NCBI GenBank assembly: GCA_947259175.1
Contig: CAMYKW010000007.1
Span: forward strand, 51,836-115,835
Length of the DNA: 64,000 nucleotides
Reading direction: 5' to 3'
Source: an uncultured Gammaproteobacteria bacterium
GTDB taxonomy: Bacteria > Pseudomonadota > Gammaproteobacteria > Arenicellales > JAANXG01
Of this stretch, positions 1 through 9,687 are shown in pieces; position 1 is the first letter of the stretch, and each line of letters opens with the position of its first letter. The notes beneath the pieces are model-generated. The model did not search any database and was not told where the DNA came from. It saw nothing but the letters and a program-made list of their open reading frames with translations. Made by a program: the position numbers and the translations under genes.

Positions 1-205
1 CCGTGGGATCGTCGTCCGCAGCGTTGCGCTGCGCCACCAGCAGAATATGCTTGCCGGCCTCCATCGACCGCTCAAGAGCAGTGATTGACTTCCGGCGCCC
101 TACGAATAGCGGAATAACCATGTGCGGAAACACCACTACGTCCCGCAAGGGAAGCACTGGAATGGGAGATTCGCGATTTGACGAAATACCACTCGTGTCA
201 GTCAT
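1..205 (-). CDS. lon: Lon protease, N-terminal fragment (cut by window edge)
   Basis: ATP-dependent serine protease that degrades misfolded and regulatory proteins in the cytoplasm. Only the first 68 or so codons are present. The reverse complement starts at the ATG at 203-205 and reads MTDTSGIS, then [19 protein letters not shown], the hallmark start of the Lon N-terminal substrate-binding (LAN) domain, and continues to the window edge with [16 protein letters not shown]. The AAA+ and protease domains lie outside. It sits downstream of clpX in the usual gammaproteobacterial tig-clpP-clpX-lon order, but has its own heat-shock promoter in the 198-bp gap. Confidence 0.93.
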   Translation of the reverse strand, partial: MTDTSGISSNRESPIPVLPLRDVVVFPHMVIPLFVGRRKSITALERSMEAGKHILLVAQRNAADDDPT

Positions 206-301
206 GCTGATACCTGTGTTGTTTGCACCATCAGTAAAATTATCGAGACACCTGCGACGTTCTCGGTGTTCCCACTACTCCGGCCGACCCCTGGTTTAAC
301 T

Positions 302-336
302 ATGGGGTGAAACCAACGAGAATTCAACTGGGGAGA
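302..336 (-). promoter_or_regulatory. Sigma-32 (heat-shock) promoter of lon
   Basis: On the minus strand this reads TCTCCCCA-GTTGAA, 15 nt, then CCCCATAG. The -35 element is at 323-328 and the -10 at 302-307. This matches the RpoH consensus (TCTCnCCCTTGAA, 13-15 nt, CCCCATnT) at nearly every key position. Transcription would start about 90 nt upstream of the lon ATG. Confidence 0.85.
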
Positions 337-403
337 AAATAGGGAGAAAGGCCCGGCCCCGGCAGCGGTCAAGCCCGCAAAAACATTGCGCTGGCTGCGG
401 GAA

Positions 404-1681
404 TTAGTGGGTTGAGGCTTGTTTCTGCTCCGCCTCTTCGTAAATGTACAGAGGACGCGCACCTTCTGTAATCACACTCGCATCCACTATCACTTTTTTC
501 ACGCCCTCCATGGAGGGTAGCTCGTACATTGTGTCCAGCAGCGCGGTCTCGAGGATTGAACGCAATCCCCGCGCGCCGGTCTTGCGATCCATGGCTTTTT
601 TTGCCACCGCGCGCAACGCATCCTCACGAATCTCGAGATCCACCCCCTCTAACTTGAGTAGTTTGTGATATTGCTTGACCAAGGCGTTTTTTGGTTCGGT
701 CAATATCGACACCAAGGCATCCTCGTCCAGTTCCTCGAGGGTCGCCACAATCGGCAGTCTGCCGACGAATTCAGGAATCAAGCCGTACTTGATGAGGTCT
801 TCGGGTTCCAGATCTCGAAGAATCACACCGACGTTGCTGCTGTCTGACTTGCTCTTGATCTCGGCTCCGAATCCGATACTGCTCTTCTCCGAGCGATCCT
901 GGATGATTTTTTCCAGACCCGAAAACGCCCCGCCGCAGATGAATAAGATGTTGCGGGTGTCCACTTGCAGAAACTCCTGCTGCGGATGTTTGCGCCCGCC
1001 TTGGGGCGGCACCGACGCGATCGTGCCTTCAATCAATTTCAGCAACGCCTGCTGCACACCTTCGCCCGACACGTCGCGGGTAATCGATGGATTGTCGGAC
1101 TTCCTTGAAATCTTGTCGATCTCATCGATATAAACAATTCCGATCTGTGCTTTTTCGATATCGTAATCGCATTTTTGCAGCAGCTTCTGGATGATGTTCT
1201 CAACATCTTCACCCACGTAACCCGCTTCGGTAAGCGTGGTGGCATCGGCGATGGTGAACGGCACGTTCAGCTGGCGCGCGAGGGTTTCCGCCAACAGGGT
1301 CTTTCCCGAGCCGGTGGGCCCGATGAGCAGAATATTGCTCTTGGAGATGTCGACGTCACCGACCTTGTCTTCGTTTTCAATCCGTTTGTAATGGTTGTAA
1401 ACCGCGACGGACAGTACTTTCTTGGCGTCCTGTTGTCCGATCACGTACTCGTCAAGAATGTGCCGGATGTCATTGGGCTTGGGAAACTTGCTTTGCGAAT
1501 CGGCTTCTTCTATGCCCTCTTGCACTTCTTCGCGAATGATGTCGTTGCACAGCTCGACGCACTCATCGCAAATAAAAACCGATGGGCCGGCAATCAGCTT
1601 GCGGACCTCATGCTGGCTCTTACCGCAAAATGAGCAATATAGAAGTTTCTCGCTCTTACCGTCGTGTTTGTCGTCCGCCAT
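404..1681 (-). CDS. clpX: ClpX, ATP-dependent unfoldase of the ClpXP protease
   Basis: Hexameric AAA+ unfoldase that recognises tagged substrates (for example ssrA tags) and feeds them to ClpP. It has 425 residues, the normal length. The N-terminal zinc-binding domain is visible (CSFCGKS, later CDECVELC, residues about 17-45). Then come Walker A GPTGSGKT (about 120-127), Walker B IVYIDEID, the IGF loop that docks on ClpP (SSIGFGAE) and sensor 2 GARGLRS. It lies 83 bp downstream of clpP on the same strand, consistent with co-transcription. Confidence 0.98.
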   Translation of the reverse strand: MADDKHDGKSEKLLYCSFCGKSQHEVRKLIAGPSVFICDECVELCNDIIREEVQEGIEEADSQSKFPKPNDIRHILDEYVIGQQDAKKVLSVAVYNHYKRIENEDKVGDVDISKSNILLIGPTGSGKTLLAETLARQLNVPFTIADATTLTEAGYVGEDVENIIQKLLQKCDYDIEKAQIGIVYIDEIDKISRKSDNPSITRDVSGEGVQQALLKLIEGTIASVPPQGGRKHPQQEFLQVDTRNILFICGGAFSGLEKIIQDRSEKSSIGFGAEIKSKSDSSNVGVILRDLEPEDLIKYGLIPEFVGRLPIVATLEELDEDALVSILTEPKNALVKQYHKLLKLEGVDLEIREDALRAVAKKAMDRKTGARGLRSILETALLDTMYELPSMEGVKKVIVDASVITEGARPLYIYEEAEQKQASTH

Positions 1682-1764
1682 CGTCTCAAACCCCGCACTG
1701 GTCTACAAAGATGCAGGTTCCGAAAAAATTTTGCAAGCTCGAAAACCTCACAAAATAGTGCTTT

Positions 1765-2394
1765 TTACGTATCTCGGCTGCTGATTACGCTGTCAATGAG
1801 GCCGTATTCCACCGCCTCCTTCCCGCCCATGAAAAAATCCCTGTCGGTGTCCCGGGAAATCGTTTCCATCGCCTGCCCGGTGTGATTCACCAGGATCTGG
1901 TTGAGCCGTTCGCGAATCTGCAGAATTTCGTTGGCGTGGATTTCAATATCCGTCGCCTGTCCCTGGAATCCGCCCCACGGCTGGTGAATCATCATCCGCG
2001 CGTGGGGTAACGCGTGCCGCTTATCCTTCGCTCCGCCGGCGAGTATCAACGCCCCCATGCTGGCCGCCTGGCCGACCACGACGGTGCTGACGTCCGGCTT
2101 TATGAACTGCATAGTGTCGTAGATCGCAAGACCCGCATTTACCGCCCCTCCGGGACTATTAACGTATAAATGGACATCCTTATCCGGGTTCTCCGACTCC
2201 AGAAACAGCAGCTGGGCGACTATCAAGTTGGCAATATGGTCATCGACTGGACCCACCAGGAAAACCACCCTTTCCTTCAGCATCCTCGAATAGATATCGA
2301 ATGCACGCTCGCCCCTGCCGGTGCTCTCGATAACCATGGGCACCAGGCCGATTCCCTGGGGAGTAAGACCGGTCTTTGAGTTGGTTTCATTCAT
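1765..2394 (-). CDS. clpP: ClpP, proteolytic subunit
   Basis: Serine peptidase that forms the double-heptamer proteolytic chamber used by ClpX (and ClpA). It has 209 residues, close to the E. coli precursor. The catalytic triad is recognisable by position and context: Ser112 in GQAASMGA, His137 in MMIHQPWGG and Asp186 in RDTDRDFF. The N-terminal stretch before VPMVIEST corresponds to the short propeptide. It lies 26 bp after tig in the conserved tig-clpP-clpX order. Confidence 0.98.
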   Translation of the reverse strand: MNETNSKTGLTPQGIGLVPMVIESTGRGERAFDIYSRMLKERVVFLVGPVDDHIANLIVAQLLFLESENPDKDVHLYVNSPGGAVNAGLAIYDTMQFIKPDVSTVVVGQAASMGALILAGGAKDKRHALPHARMMIHQPWGGFQGQATDIEIHANEILQIRERLNQILVNHTGQAMETISRDTDRDFFMGGKEAVEYGLIDSVISSRDT

Positions 2395-2420
2395 AAATCG
2401 TCACACTTGATAGACGCATT

Positions 2421-3740
2421 CTATCTCTCTATATTGGTAGACTCAGGCCCATACATCAACCTGTTAAAGCTGCTGGGTTGGTCTTTCACAGTGGCGGTGG
2501 CCAGCAGTGTATCCACCACCTGCTCCTCCAACACCGTCGATTCTACCTGTTCCAGGCGCTTGCGGTCTCCATAGTACCACTGTACGAATGCCTGGGGATC
2601 CTCGTAACCACCAGCCATTTTCTCTATTCTCGCCCGCACCCGAGCCTTATCGGGCTTGAGATCGTTGGCATTCACCACCTCGTACACAATCAATCCCAAG
2701 GCAACGCGCCGCCTGGCCTCGGATTCGAATTGCCCCGGATCGGTCTCCTCGGCGACACTCGCACCCTGGTGCTCGCGCATGGATCTTTCGGCGTCAACCA
2801 TCCGCTGTACCTCTTCGCGCACCAATTTGGCCGGCAATTCGATGTGGTTGGCGTCTATCAGCGCCTCCATGACGCGCTCACGCACCAATCGCGCCGCTTG
2901 TTCTTCACCCTCACGCGTCAAGTTAGCGTGCACCTCCTCAAGCATCTTCTCCACGTTACCGTCTTCAATGCCGAAAGATTTGGCGAATTCCCCGTCAAGC
3001 TCGGGTAACACCGGCTCGGCCACATCCAACACCTCGACCCGAAACTCCACCTGCTTTCCGGCCACCTCTTTACCATGGTAGCCCTCCGGGAAGTTCACGG
3101 TAATCGTCTTGTTCGTCCCGGCTGTGACACCCTGCAAACCCTGGGAGAACTCCTCCAGCACGTGGCTCTCCCCCAGGATCACCGGATAATCCTTGGCTTC
3201 ATTTCCGGGAAACGCCTCATCCTCCACAGTGCCGTGAAAGTTGATCCGCACTCGATCCCCCTGTCCCGAAGCCCTTTCAACCGCCCGCCACTCGACGCGT
3301 TGCTTGCGCATCGACGCAAGCGTCGTGTCGACGTCATCGTCGGTCACCTCGCATACCGGCCGTTCCACGGTGATACCCTGCAGGTCCAACTTTTTGATCT
3401 CCGGAAATACGTCAAAACTCGCGACATATTCCAGATCGCTGCCGCGATTCAGTGATTTTGGCTCAATGTCGGGTCCTCCAGCCGGCTGTAGACCCTCTTG
3501 GACCAAAGCTTCCCGCAGGCTGTTTTCGATCATTTGCCCGGCGACCTCGCGCAGCACCTGGGCGCCGTATTTTGCCTCGATGATCTTAAGCGGCGCCTTG
3601 CCCGGCCGAAATCCGGGCAGCCGCACCGTTTGCGATAACCGTTTCAGCCGGTTGGTAATCTCTTGTTCCACCTCATCGGCCGGTATCGCCACAGTCATTT
3701 TGCGGCCCAGTTCACCGGTTGTTTCTACCGCTACTCGCAT
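2421..3740 (-). CDS. tig: Trigger factor, ribosome-associated chaperone and PPIase
   Basis: Binds near the ribosomal exit tunnel and shields nascent chains; its middle domain is an FKBP-type prolyl isomerase. I start it at the ATG at 3738-3740 (MRVAVETTGELGRKMTVAIP), which has an AGGAG ribosome site 5 nt upstream, giving 439 residues (family about 430). The ribosome-binding signature is present as GFRPGKAP, the PPIase core lies at about 150-245 (GDRVRINFHGTVED), and the C-terminal cradle follows. The open frame continues upstream to 4133 only because it runs through tRNA genes; that extension is not protein. Confidence 0.96.
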   Translation of the reverse strand: MRVAVETTGELGRKMTVAIPADEVEQEITNRLKRLSQTVRLPGFRPGKAPLKIIEAKYGAQVLREVAGQMIENSLREALVQEGLQPAGGPDIEPKSLNRGSDLEYVASFDVFPEIKKLDLQGITVERPVCEVTDDDVDTTLASMRKQRVEWRAVERASGQGDRVRINFHGTVEDEAFPGNEAKDYPVILGESHVLEEFSQGLQGVTAGTNKTITVNFPEGYHGKEVAGKQVEFRVEVLDVAEPVLPELDGEFAKSFGIEDGNVEKMLEEVHANLTREGEEQAARLVRERVMEALIDANHIELPAKLVREEVQRMVDAERSMREHQGASVAEETDPGQFESEARRRVALGLIVYEVVNANDLKPDKARVRARIEKMAGGYEDPQAFVQWYYGDRKRLEQVESTVLEEQVVDTLLATATVKDQPSSFNRLMYGPESTNIER

Positions 3741-3796
3741 GCTTGCTCCTGACAACAGTTCAAAGAGGGCGCAACGCCCTGTATTTCTTGTCAAAT

Positions 3797-3881
3797 TGGT
3801 GCGAAAGGGGAGACTCGAACTCCCACGGGTTGCCCCACTGGCACCTAAAACCAGCGCGTCTACCAGTTCCGCCACTTTCGC
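3797..3881 (-). tRNA. tRNA-Leu (UAG anticodon)
   Basis: An 85-nt cloverleaf with encoded CCA. Anticodon stem CTGGT/GCCAG closes loop TTTAGGT (anticodon TAG, reads CTA and CTN). A long variable arm (GTGGGGCAACCC) marks class II tRNA-Leu, and the T arm contains GTTCGAG. It is the last gene of the tRNA cluster before tig. Confidence 0.97.
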
Positions 3882-3931
3882 CCGTGATTCACCCCTGTCG
3901 GCAACAGCGCGGGGGAGGCGCGCGTATGTGT

Positions 3932-4007
<76 letters not shown>

Positions 4008-4088
4008 CCGGGATGGGGATGTTACTGAGGACTGGGAACCCGCGACCGCACCGGTTCCCGGATTTCTCGTCCAACTCTCCCAATTCAA

Positions 4089-4165
4089 TGGGGTGAGCGA
4101 TGGGGCTCGAACCCACGACCGCAGGATCCACAATCCTGAGCTCTACCAACTGAGCTACGCTCACC
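4089..4165 (-). tRNA. tRNA-His (GUG anticodon)
   Basis: Includes the histidine-specific extra G at -1 facing discriminator C73, and an encoded CCA (77 nt). The anticodon loop TTGTGGA gives GTG. It lies between the intron-containing tRNA-Arg and tRNA-Lys. Confidence 0.97.
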
Positions 4166-4232
4166 ATAAACACTGACCAGGGCATCCCTAGGAGCACCGA
4201 ACACTCGGAAAGGCCCCTAGATCCCAACGATT

Positions 4233-4661
4233 TGGCACGCCCGACAGGACTCGAACCTGTAACCTACGGCTTAGCTTACCACTACAACTTTCGCTGCACG
4301 GAATGAGGCCGTTCCCACGCCCGCAACGCAATCCCTGCGGAGCATTGACACGGCTTTCAACTGCAACCTCAAGCTTCCTTTGTGGTCTGGACTATATCTT
4401 CACCATCACAGGTGGGGCACGTATAGTCTCTACGGATCCCGCGAAGGCCGGGGCCTTCGAAGCGTTACCTCTCACCCGCTATGCGAGGTAAGTATTCACG
4501 CCGCTCGGTTTCCTCGGTATTACCATCGCCATAATGCGTTAAGGGTCCACCGATACAGTGCCCTCCACTATGGAGGTTCTTTTTCCCTCCACAGGCTCCT
4601 TTGCGCGACACAGTTCGCGCGCTCTAAAGGCCGTTGCTCTATCCGGTTGAGCTACGGGCGC
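4233..4661 (-). tRNA. tRNA-Arg (UCU anticodon), interrupted by a group I intron
   Basis: 5' exon 4627-4661 (35 nt, GCGCCCGTAGCTC to ACGGCCTT) and 3' exon 4233-4274 (42 nt, CTAAGCCGTAGG to GGGCGTGCCA). Joined, they give a 77-nt cloverleaf. The acceptor stem is GCGCCCG/CGGGCGT, the anticodon stem ACGGC/GCCGT with loop CTTCTAA (anticodon TCT), and the T arm ACAGG-TTCGAGT-CCTGT. The intron falls inside the anticodon, between U34 and C35. No other split leaves both a 7-nt loop and an intron ending in G. Uninterrupted-tRNA models would miss it or call two fragments. Confidence 0.93.
4275..4626 (-). ncRNA. Group I self-splicing intron in tRNA-Arg(UCU)
   Basis: A 352-nt intron with no open frame of useful length. 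The two catalytic-core hallmarks are nearly textbook: the R element GUAGAGACUAUACG at 4420-4433 and the S element AAGAUAUAGUCC at 4389-4400, which pair as P7. P8 forms from CACC/GGUG between them. The intron ends in G at 4275 (omega-G). The 5' exon end CCUU plus the first intron U can pair with AAAGG at intron positions 25-29 (P1), around a GCGCG/CGCGC hairpin. The R/P8/S segment resembles the small tRNA introns of subgroup IC3 (Azoarcus tRNA-Ile type). Subgroup assignment is inference; the group I identity is solid. Confidence 0.93.
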
Positions 4662-4719
4662 ACAAGTTATCGAGATCAAGCCCGCATCCAAACGAGCCTG
4701 ACCTCGATCTCCTGTATAC

Positions 4720-4796
<77 letters not shown>

Positions 4797-5155
4797 GGCT
4801 GGAAATCTGTCCGATCAATCTGTCGCCCGCAGAGCATCCGGGACCGTGCTCTCCTCGGCCGAGGCTTCTCGTCAAATGACCGGCTGTTCTGCGTGCTGCT
4901 TTCGTCCATTGCTCGCGCGGTGCCGCTTCCGCGGCCGACGGACTGGCTCCTAGACACACGAAACCAGACACGAGAAAAGCGAACACCCGCCCCAAACACA
5001 ATACACACCCGCGTTCCGGCCTCGGAAGGTGTAAAATGATCGGCTGGTCGAATTCAGGTATCTGGTTGTAAACTGACTATACGCGCTGCCCCACACACCG
5101 TCAACGCATGCGTTGATCCAAAGATCTCAAATAATACAAACAACTAGCTCAATCC
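4797..5155 (+). other. Divergent intergenic region between the tRNA cluster and folD
   Basis: This 359-bp stretch separates tRNA-Pro (leftward) from folD (rightward) and must hold both promoters. I could not identify a convincing -35/-10 pair for either. Open frames here have no protein-like character. Confidence 0.5.
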
Positions 5156-6019
5156 ATGACGGCTCAATTAATCGACGGAAAACAGATCTCGCAACAGCTT
5201 ATCGAGCAAATCAGACAGCGGGTGGCCGCCCGATCGGACCGCGGCAAGCGGGCGCCGGGTCTTGCGGTGGTGCGCGTCGGCGAAGATCCGGCGTCGCGCA
5301 TCTATGTGCGCAACAAGCTCAAGGCCTGCGAGCGCGCCGGCGTGCAATCTTTCTCCCACGAAGTCCCGGACTCGGTGGCTCAACCCGAACTATTGGCGCT
5401 CATTGACCGCTTGAACGGCGACCCGGCGGTCGACGGCATTCTGGTGCAGCTCCCGCTGCCGGACCATATCGACAGCGATGCGGTCACCGACAGTATCGAG
5501 CCGTCCAAAGACGTGGATGGATTTCATCCTTATAACATCGGCCGCTTGATGCTGGGACTCCCGGGTCTGCGGCCGTGCACACCGCGGGGGGTAATGACGC
5601 TGCTGCAGCACGCGGGCATCGACATAGACGGCAAGGATGCCGTGATTCTGGGACGATCGAATATCGTCGGACGCCCCATGGCCCTGGAACTGCTGCACGC
5701 CGGCGCCACGATCACCGTGTGCCACAGCCGCACCCGGGAACTGCCGGAAAAAGTGGCGCGCGCAGATTTACTCGTTGCGGCGCTGGGAAAACCACGATTT
5801 GTGCAGGGTTCATGGGTCAAACCCGGTGCGGTTGTCATCGACGTCGGCATCAACCGCCTGGACAACGGCAGCCTTGTCGGCGATGTGGACTTCGAGGCCG
5901 TGCGCCGGGAGGCTGCCTGGATTACCCCGGTACCCGGCGGTGTCGGGCCGATGACGGTCGCCACATTGCTCGAAAATACGCTTCAGGCGGCGGAAATCCG
6001 CGACCCGGACCGCTCTTGA
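5156..6019 (+). CDS. folD: FolD, methylene-THF dehydrogenase / methenyl-THF cyclohydrolase
   Basis: Bifunctional cytoplasmic enzyme that interconverts 5,10-methylene-, 5,10-methenyl- and 10-formyl-tetrahydrofolate with NADP. It has 287 residues (E. coli 288). Visible motifs are [13 protein letters not shown] with the conserved Tyr and Lys of the active site, [11 protein letters not shown], the catalytic-loop region ending PCTPRGVM, the dinucleotide-binding [11 protein letters not shown], and the C-terminal [18 protein letters not shown]. Its last codons overlap the htpG heat-shock promoter. Confidence 0.98.
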   Translation: MTAQLIDGKQISQQLIEQIRQRVAARSDRGKRAPGLAVVRVGEDPASRIYVRNKLKACERAGVQSFSHEVPDSVAQPELLALIDRLNGDPAVDGILVQLPLPDHIDSDAVTDSIEPSKDVDGFHPYNIGRLMLGLPGLRPCTPRGVMTLLQHAGIDIDGKDAVILGRSNIVGRPMALELLHAGATITVCHSRTRELPEKVARADLLVAALGKPRFVQGSWVKPGAVVIDVGINRLDNGSLVGDVDFEAVRREAAWITPVPGGVGPMTVATLLENTLQAAEIRDPDRS

Positions 6020-6042
6020 ATCTGGAATTTTTTTCACCATAT
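6015..6042 (+). promoter_or_regulatory. Sigma-32 promoter of htpG
   Basis: CTTGAA at 6015-6020, a 14-nt spacer, then CACCATAT starting at 6035. The -35 is perfect and the -10 has one mismatch to CCCCATnT. It overlaps the folD stop codon and lies about 65 nt upstream of the htpG ATG, so htpG can be heat-induced independently of folD. Confidence 0.8.
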
Positions 6043-6107
6043 TTAGGTTCGTGCGCGACACCACGGTGTCCAAACTTGCGTGAACTCGAACCATCAATTG
6101 ACCGGCC

Positions 6108-8015
6108 ATGAGCAATACTGAGACATACAAATTTGAGACTGAAGTACAGCAATTGCTGCACTTGATGATTCATTCGCTCTACAGCGACAAGGAGATCTTT
6201 CTTCGCGAACTGATCTCAAACGCGTCCGACGCCGCAGACCGGCTTCGATTCGAGGCCCTGACCGACGACAACTTGGCGAGCGACGGATCGGAACTTGCGA
6301 TACACATCAGCGTCGACAAAAAGAAAAAAACCATCACCGTGTCGGACAACGGAATCGGCATGACCCACGACGAGGTGGTCGAGAACATCGGTACGATCGC
6401 CCGCTCCGGCACCAAGGATTTCGTAGAGGCGTTAACCGGCGACCAGACACGGGACGCCAATCTCATTGGCCAGTTCGGTGTCGGCTTTTATTCCGTATTC
6501 ATGGTTGCCGAAACGGTAGCCTTAACTACCCGCAAGGCGGGCTCTCCGCCCGATTCCGCGGTGCGCTGGGAATCGGATGGCGGTGGTAAATACACACTGG
6601 ACAACGTCAACAAGGAGACGCGTGGAACTGAGATTGTGCTGACGCTGCGACCCGACCAGAAAGAGTTTCTGGACCCATTCCGGCTGCGCAGCATCATCGG
6701 CAAGTATTCAGACCATATCTCCCTGCCGATTCGCATGCCCGCCTCAACCAGCGCCGACAAGACACCGAAATCCAAGGAACCGGAATGGGAAACGGTGAAC
6801 AAAGGCTCTGCGCTGTGGACTCGTAACAAGAAGGACGTCTCCAAGGACGAATATCAAACCTTCTACACCACCGTGTCCTACGATCCTGAGCCGCCGCTGT
6901 CGATAATTCACAACCGCGTCGAGGGAAAGCTCGAATACACCATTTTGCTGTTTATTCCGGCCAGGGCGCCGTTTGACTTGTGGGATCGTGAGCGCCGCCA
7001 CGGAGTGAAGTTGTACGTGCGTCGGATTTTCATCATGGATGATGCGGAGCAGCTGATGCCGGCCTATCTGCGATTTGTGCGTGGGGTGGTGGATTCGGCG
7101 GATCTACCACTCAATGTGTCCCGAGAATTTCTGCAGAAAAACAAAGACATCGACAAAATTCGTGTCGGGTCGGTCAGAAAGGTTCTTGCCGAACTCAAGC
7201 GCATGTCGGCGAAAGATCCGGAAAAATACACAACGTTTTGGGAGCAGTTCGGCCGGGTGTTCAAGGAGGGCGTGATTGAAGATCACGATAACCGGGACGC
7301 GATCAACAAGCTGCTGCGGTTCGCCAGCACCAGAAGCGGCACCGAAGATCAAACCGTGACTCTGGACGAGTATGTGAACCGCATGCCCGCCAACCAGAAG
7401 GCGATTTATTACCTCACCGCAGACAGCTATAACGCCGCAACCCAGTCACCGCACTTGGAGATCTTCCGCAAGAATGAAGTCGAGGTGCTGCTGCTTTCCG
7501 ATCCCATTGATGAATGGGTAGTCAATCACTTGACTGAGTACAGCGACAAACCGCTGAAATCGGTAGCCAAAGGCGCGTTGGATCTGGATAACGTGGTCGA
7601 TGAGGGTGAGAAAGATCGGCGGCAGAAGCAGTATGGAGCGATACTGGAAAAATTCAAACAGATACTCAAAGATCAGGTCAAGGACGTGAGAGTTACGCAC
7701 CGCCTGACCGATTCACCCGCGTGCCTGGTCGCCGACGAAAACGACATCGGCGCCAATCTGGAACGTATCTTGAAATCAGTTGGGCAAACCGCTCCGGAAT
7801 TCAAGCCGATCCTGGAACTCAACCCGGATCACCCGATGATCAGCGACCTGGATCCGAACAGCGAAGATGTGGAGGATTGGGCGTACGTATTGTTTGATCA
7901 GGCGGCACTGAGCGAGGGCGCACAGATCAAAGAGCCCGCCGTCTACGTGCGCCGTGTCAACCAGCTGCTCAGCGGTCGTATCGCGTCGAAGCCGACCATT
8001 ATCACCGACGTGTAA
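6108..8015 (+). CDS. htpG: HtpG, Hsp90-family chaperone
   Basis: Dimeric ATP-dependent chaperone of the cytoplasm that works with DnaK on late folding intermediates. It has 635 residues (E. coli 624). The GHKL ATPase domain shows LIHSLYSDKEIFLRELISNA with the catalytic Glu/Asn, DNGIGMT, and the lid motif GQFGVGFYSVF. The middle domain carries YVRRIFIMDD and PLNVSREFLQ; the C-terminal dimerisation domain ends with ILELNPDHPMI. No unusual features. Confidence 0.98.
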   Translation: MSNTETYKFETEVQQLLHLMIHSLYSDKEIFLRELISNASDAADRLRFEALTDDNLASDGSELAIHISVDKKKKTITVSDNGIGMTHDEVVENIGTIARSGTKDFVEALTGDQTRDANLIGQFGVGFYSVFMVAETVALTTRKAGSPPDSAVRWESDGGGKYTLDNVNKETRGTEIVLTLRPDQKEFLDPFRLRSIIGKYSDHISLPIRMPASTSADKTPKSKEPEWETVNKGSALWTRNKKDVSKDEYQTFYTTVSYDPEPPLSIIHNRVEGKLEYTILLFIPARAPFDLWDRERRHGVKLYVRRIFIMDDAEQLMPAYLRFVRGVVDSADLPLNVSREFLQKNKDIDKIRVGSVRKVLAELKRMSAKDPEKYTTFWEQFGRVFKEGVIEDHDNRDAINKLLRFASTRSGTEDQTVTLDEYVNRMPANQKAIYYLTADSYNAATQSPHLEIFRKNEVEVLLLSDPIDEWVVNHLTEYSDKPLKSVAKGALDLDNVVDEGEKDRRQKQYGAILEKFKQILKDQVKDVRVTHRLTDSPACLVADENDIGANLERILKSVGQTAPEFKPILELNPDHPMISDLDPNSEDVEDWAYVLFDQAALSEGAQIKEPAVYVRRVNQLLSGRIASKPTIITDV

Positions 8016-8035
8016 CCGGCTTTCGCCTTCATTCA

Positions 8036-9166
8036 CTAACCGGTGGCGGTAAGCGTGCCGGACTTCTCCACGGCGCGCGCGTCGCCGACCCAATCGAGCG
8101 TGGTGCCGGGATCGTGAATCGCGTTACCCTCTTTATCGACGCAATGCCGACCTGATACCACGCTGTCTCTGACGCATGCCGCGGACCCGATGCGAGTGTA
8201 ATCGAACAGGATACTGCGCGAAATATCCGCCCCTCCCTGCACATGGCACCCATGGCCGATCCATGTGGGACCGGTGATCTTCACACCCCCCTCGATGCGC
8301 GAACTGCTGCCGATGTATACCGGCCCTATGAGCTCCGCGTCGGCCCAATCCACGGATACGTTGAGGCCGGTCCACACGCCCGGTTGGACTTCCCGGCCCG
8401 GCATGCGAATATCGCGCAGCTTGCCAACCATAATCTGTTGGTTCGCCTCCCAATAGTCGCTCAACCGGCCGATATCGATCCAATTGAACGGTTCGTGAAT
8501 GGCGTAAAACGCCAAACCGGCATCCATAATCCCGGGGAAAAGGTGGCTGCCGATGTCGTAGCTCTTCCCCGACGGTATCAAATCGAGCACCTCCGGTTCG
8601 AAGATGTAGATTCCCGTGTTGACCAGGTTGGACGCCGCTTCGCTAACCGACGGCTTTTCCTGAAACGAGGTGATGCGATCGTCGGCATCGCACACCACGA
8701 CGCCATAGTTGGGCACCTGGGCTTGCGGCACTTTGTGAACGCAAATGCTCGCCACCGCCCCCTTCTGCCAATGGCGGCGCACCGCAGTGGTCACGTCCAG
8801 ATCAATCAAGGCATCGCCGCACACAACCACAAAGGTGTCGTCAAAGAACCCGCTGAAGTCCTGAATTCTCCTCAGGCCGCCCGCGGAACCCACCGGCTCG
8901 CCGATGATTTCGCCGTTCTCAATATGCCCCTCGAAGGAGTAACCGATATTGACGTCCCAACGCCGTCCATCGCCGAAATAGCGCTCGATCTGTTCAGGGA
9001 GATGACTGACGTTAACCATGATCTCCTTGATTCCGTGGCGAGCGAGGTCCTCGACCAAATATTCCATGACCGGTTTCCCGAGGATGGGAATCATCGGTTT
9101 AGGCATCTCATAAGTCAGTGGCCTGACACGGGTCCCCTTGCCCGCGGCCAAGATCATCGCTTTCAT
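8036..9166 (-). CDS. Sugar-1-phosphate nucleotidyltransferase with C-terminal left-handed beta-helix
   Basis: Probably makes an NDP-sugar (GDP-mannose or dTDP/UDP-glucose type) for surface polysaccharide. The N-terminal domain has the diagnostic loop LAAGKGTRVRPLT, then MPKPMIPILGKP with the catalytic Lys, VVVCGDALIDLD (metal-binding Asp) and FQEKP. The C-terminal 110 residues contain hexapeptide-like repeats (VYIGSSSRIEGGVKITGPTW) as in GlmU/ManC-like two-domain enzymes. 376 residues. Convergent with htpG (20-bp gap) and with no pathway genes beside it, so the sugar cannot be named. Confidence 0.85.
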   Translation of the reverse strand: MKAMILAAGKGTRVRPLTYEMPKPMIPILGKPVMEYLVEDLARHGIKEIMVNVSHLPEQIERYFGDGRRWDVNIGYSFEGHIENGEIIGEPVGSAGGLRRIQDFSGFFDDTFVVVCGDALIDLDVTTAVRRHWQKGAVASICVHKVPQAQVPNYGVVVCDADDRITSFQEKPSVSEAASNLVNTGIYIFEPEVLDLIPSGKSYDIGSHLFPGIMDAGLAFYAIHEPFNWIDIGRLSDYWEANQQIMVGKLRDIRMPGREVQPGVWTGLNVSVDWADAELIGPVYIGSSSRIEGGVKITGPTWIGHGCHVQGGADISRSILFDYTRIGSAACVRDSVVSGRHCVDKEGNAIHDPGTTLDWVGDARAVEKSGTLTATG

Positions 9167-9614
9167 TTTGCTCGTAATCCCCTTATGGTGCGCGCTTTTT
9201 CTCTATTGTACAGCAAGCCGCGAACGCCCCTAAAACCTTAGCCGACCAAAAACAGCAATTAACCGCAGCAACGGTGTTTCAGTAACTGCTCGAGGCCTGG
9301 ATGCGGCCATTCCGCGCGAGCTGAACCGCCGGCAGTCTACACGGTGCCGGCGGCGATCAAAACCGCGAACGCGGGGTATTTTGACGCAGGCGGCGAGATT
9401 GCCTTAACCGAACGGCCTCGTCGCCGTAAAATATCATTTTTTGCTTGCAGGCCGTGCTAATAATCACCACAATGAGCGCCACAAGAGGCGTGCGGACTCA
9501 ACCCGTCAGATGAAGGCGATGACCGAGCAGCTTGGCAGCCATGAATACACACTCCGCTGTTTTGTCTGTTGCTCACCGACGTTCGTCAGCTCCTTTGCCC
9601 GGTGCAGGATTGAA
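9167..9614. other. Divergent intergenic region, no gene seen
   Basis: About 450 bp between the leftward nucleotidyltransferase and the rightward bactofilin. I see no conserved frame, no tRNA-like fold and no repeat. A 60-codon frame at 9441-9623 lacks any recognisable feature. Confidence 0.5.
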
Positions 9615-9644
9615 TTGTTGTAGTGTCACGTCGACGAATAAATA
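9615..9644 (+). promoter_or_regulatory. Candidate sigma-70 promoter of the bactofilin gene
   Basis: TTGTTG at 9615-9620, an 18-bp spacer and TAAATA at 9639-9644, in an AT-rich patch 44 bp upstream of the bactofilin start. A moderate match only. Confidence 0.4.
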
Positions 9645-9687
9645 ACGTTATCATAGTAAAGTCTGCATGAAATCTCGGAGGCATGGT

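Noticed and set aside
8243..9241. 332-codon plus-strand frame
   Set aside because: Antisense shadow of the nucleotidyltransferase gene, which has clear family motifs.
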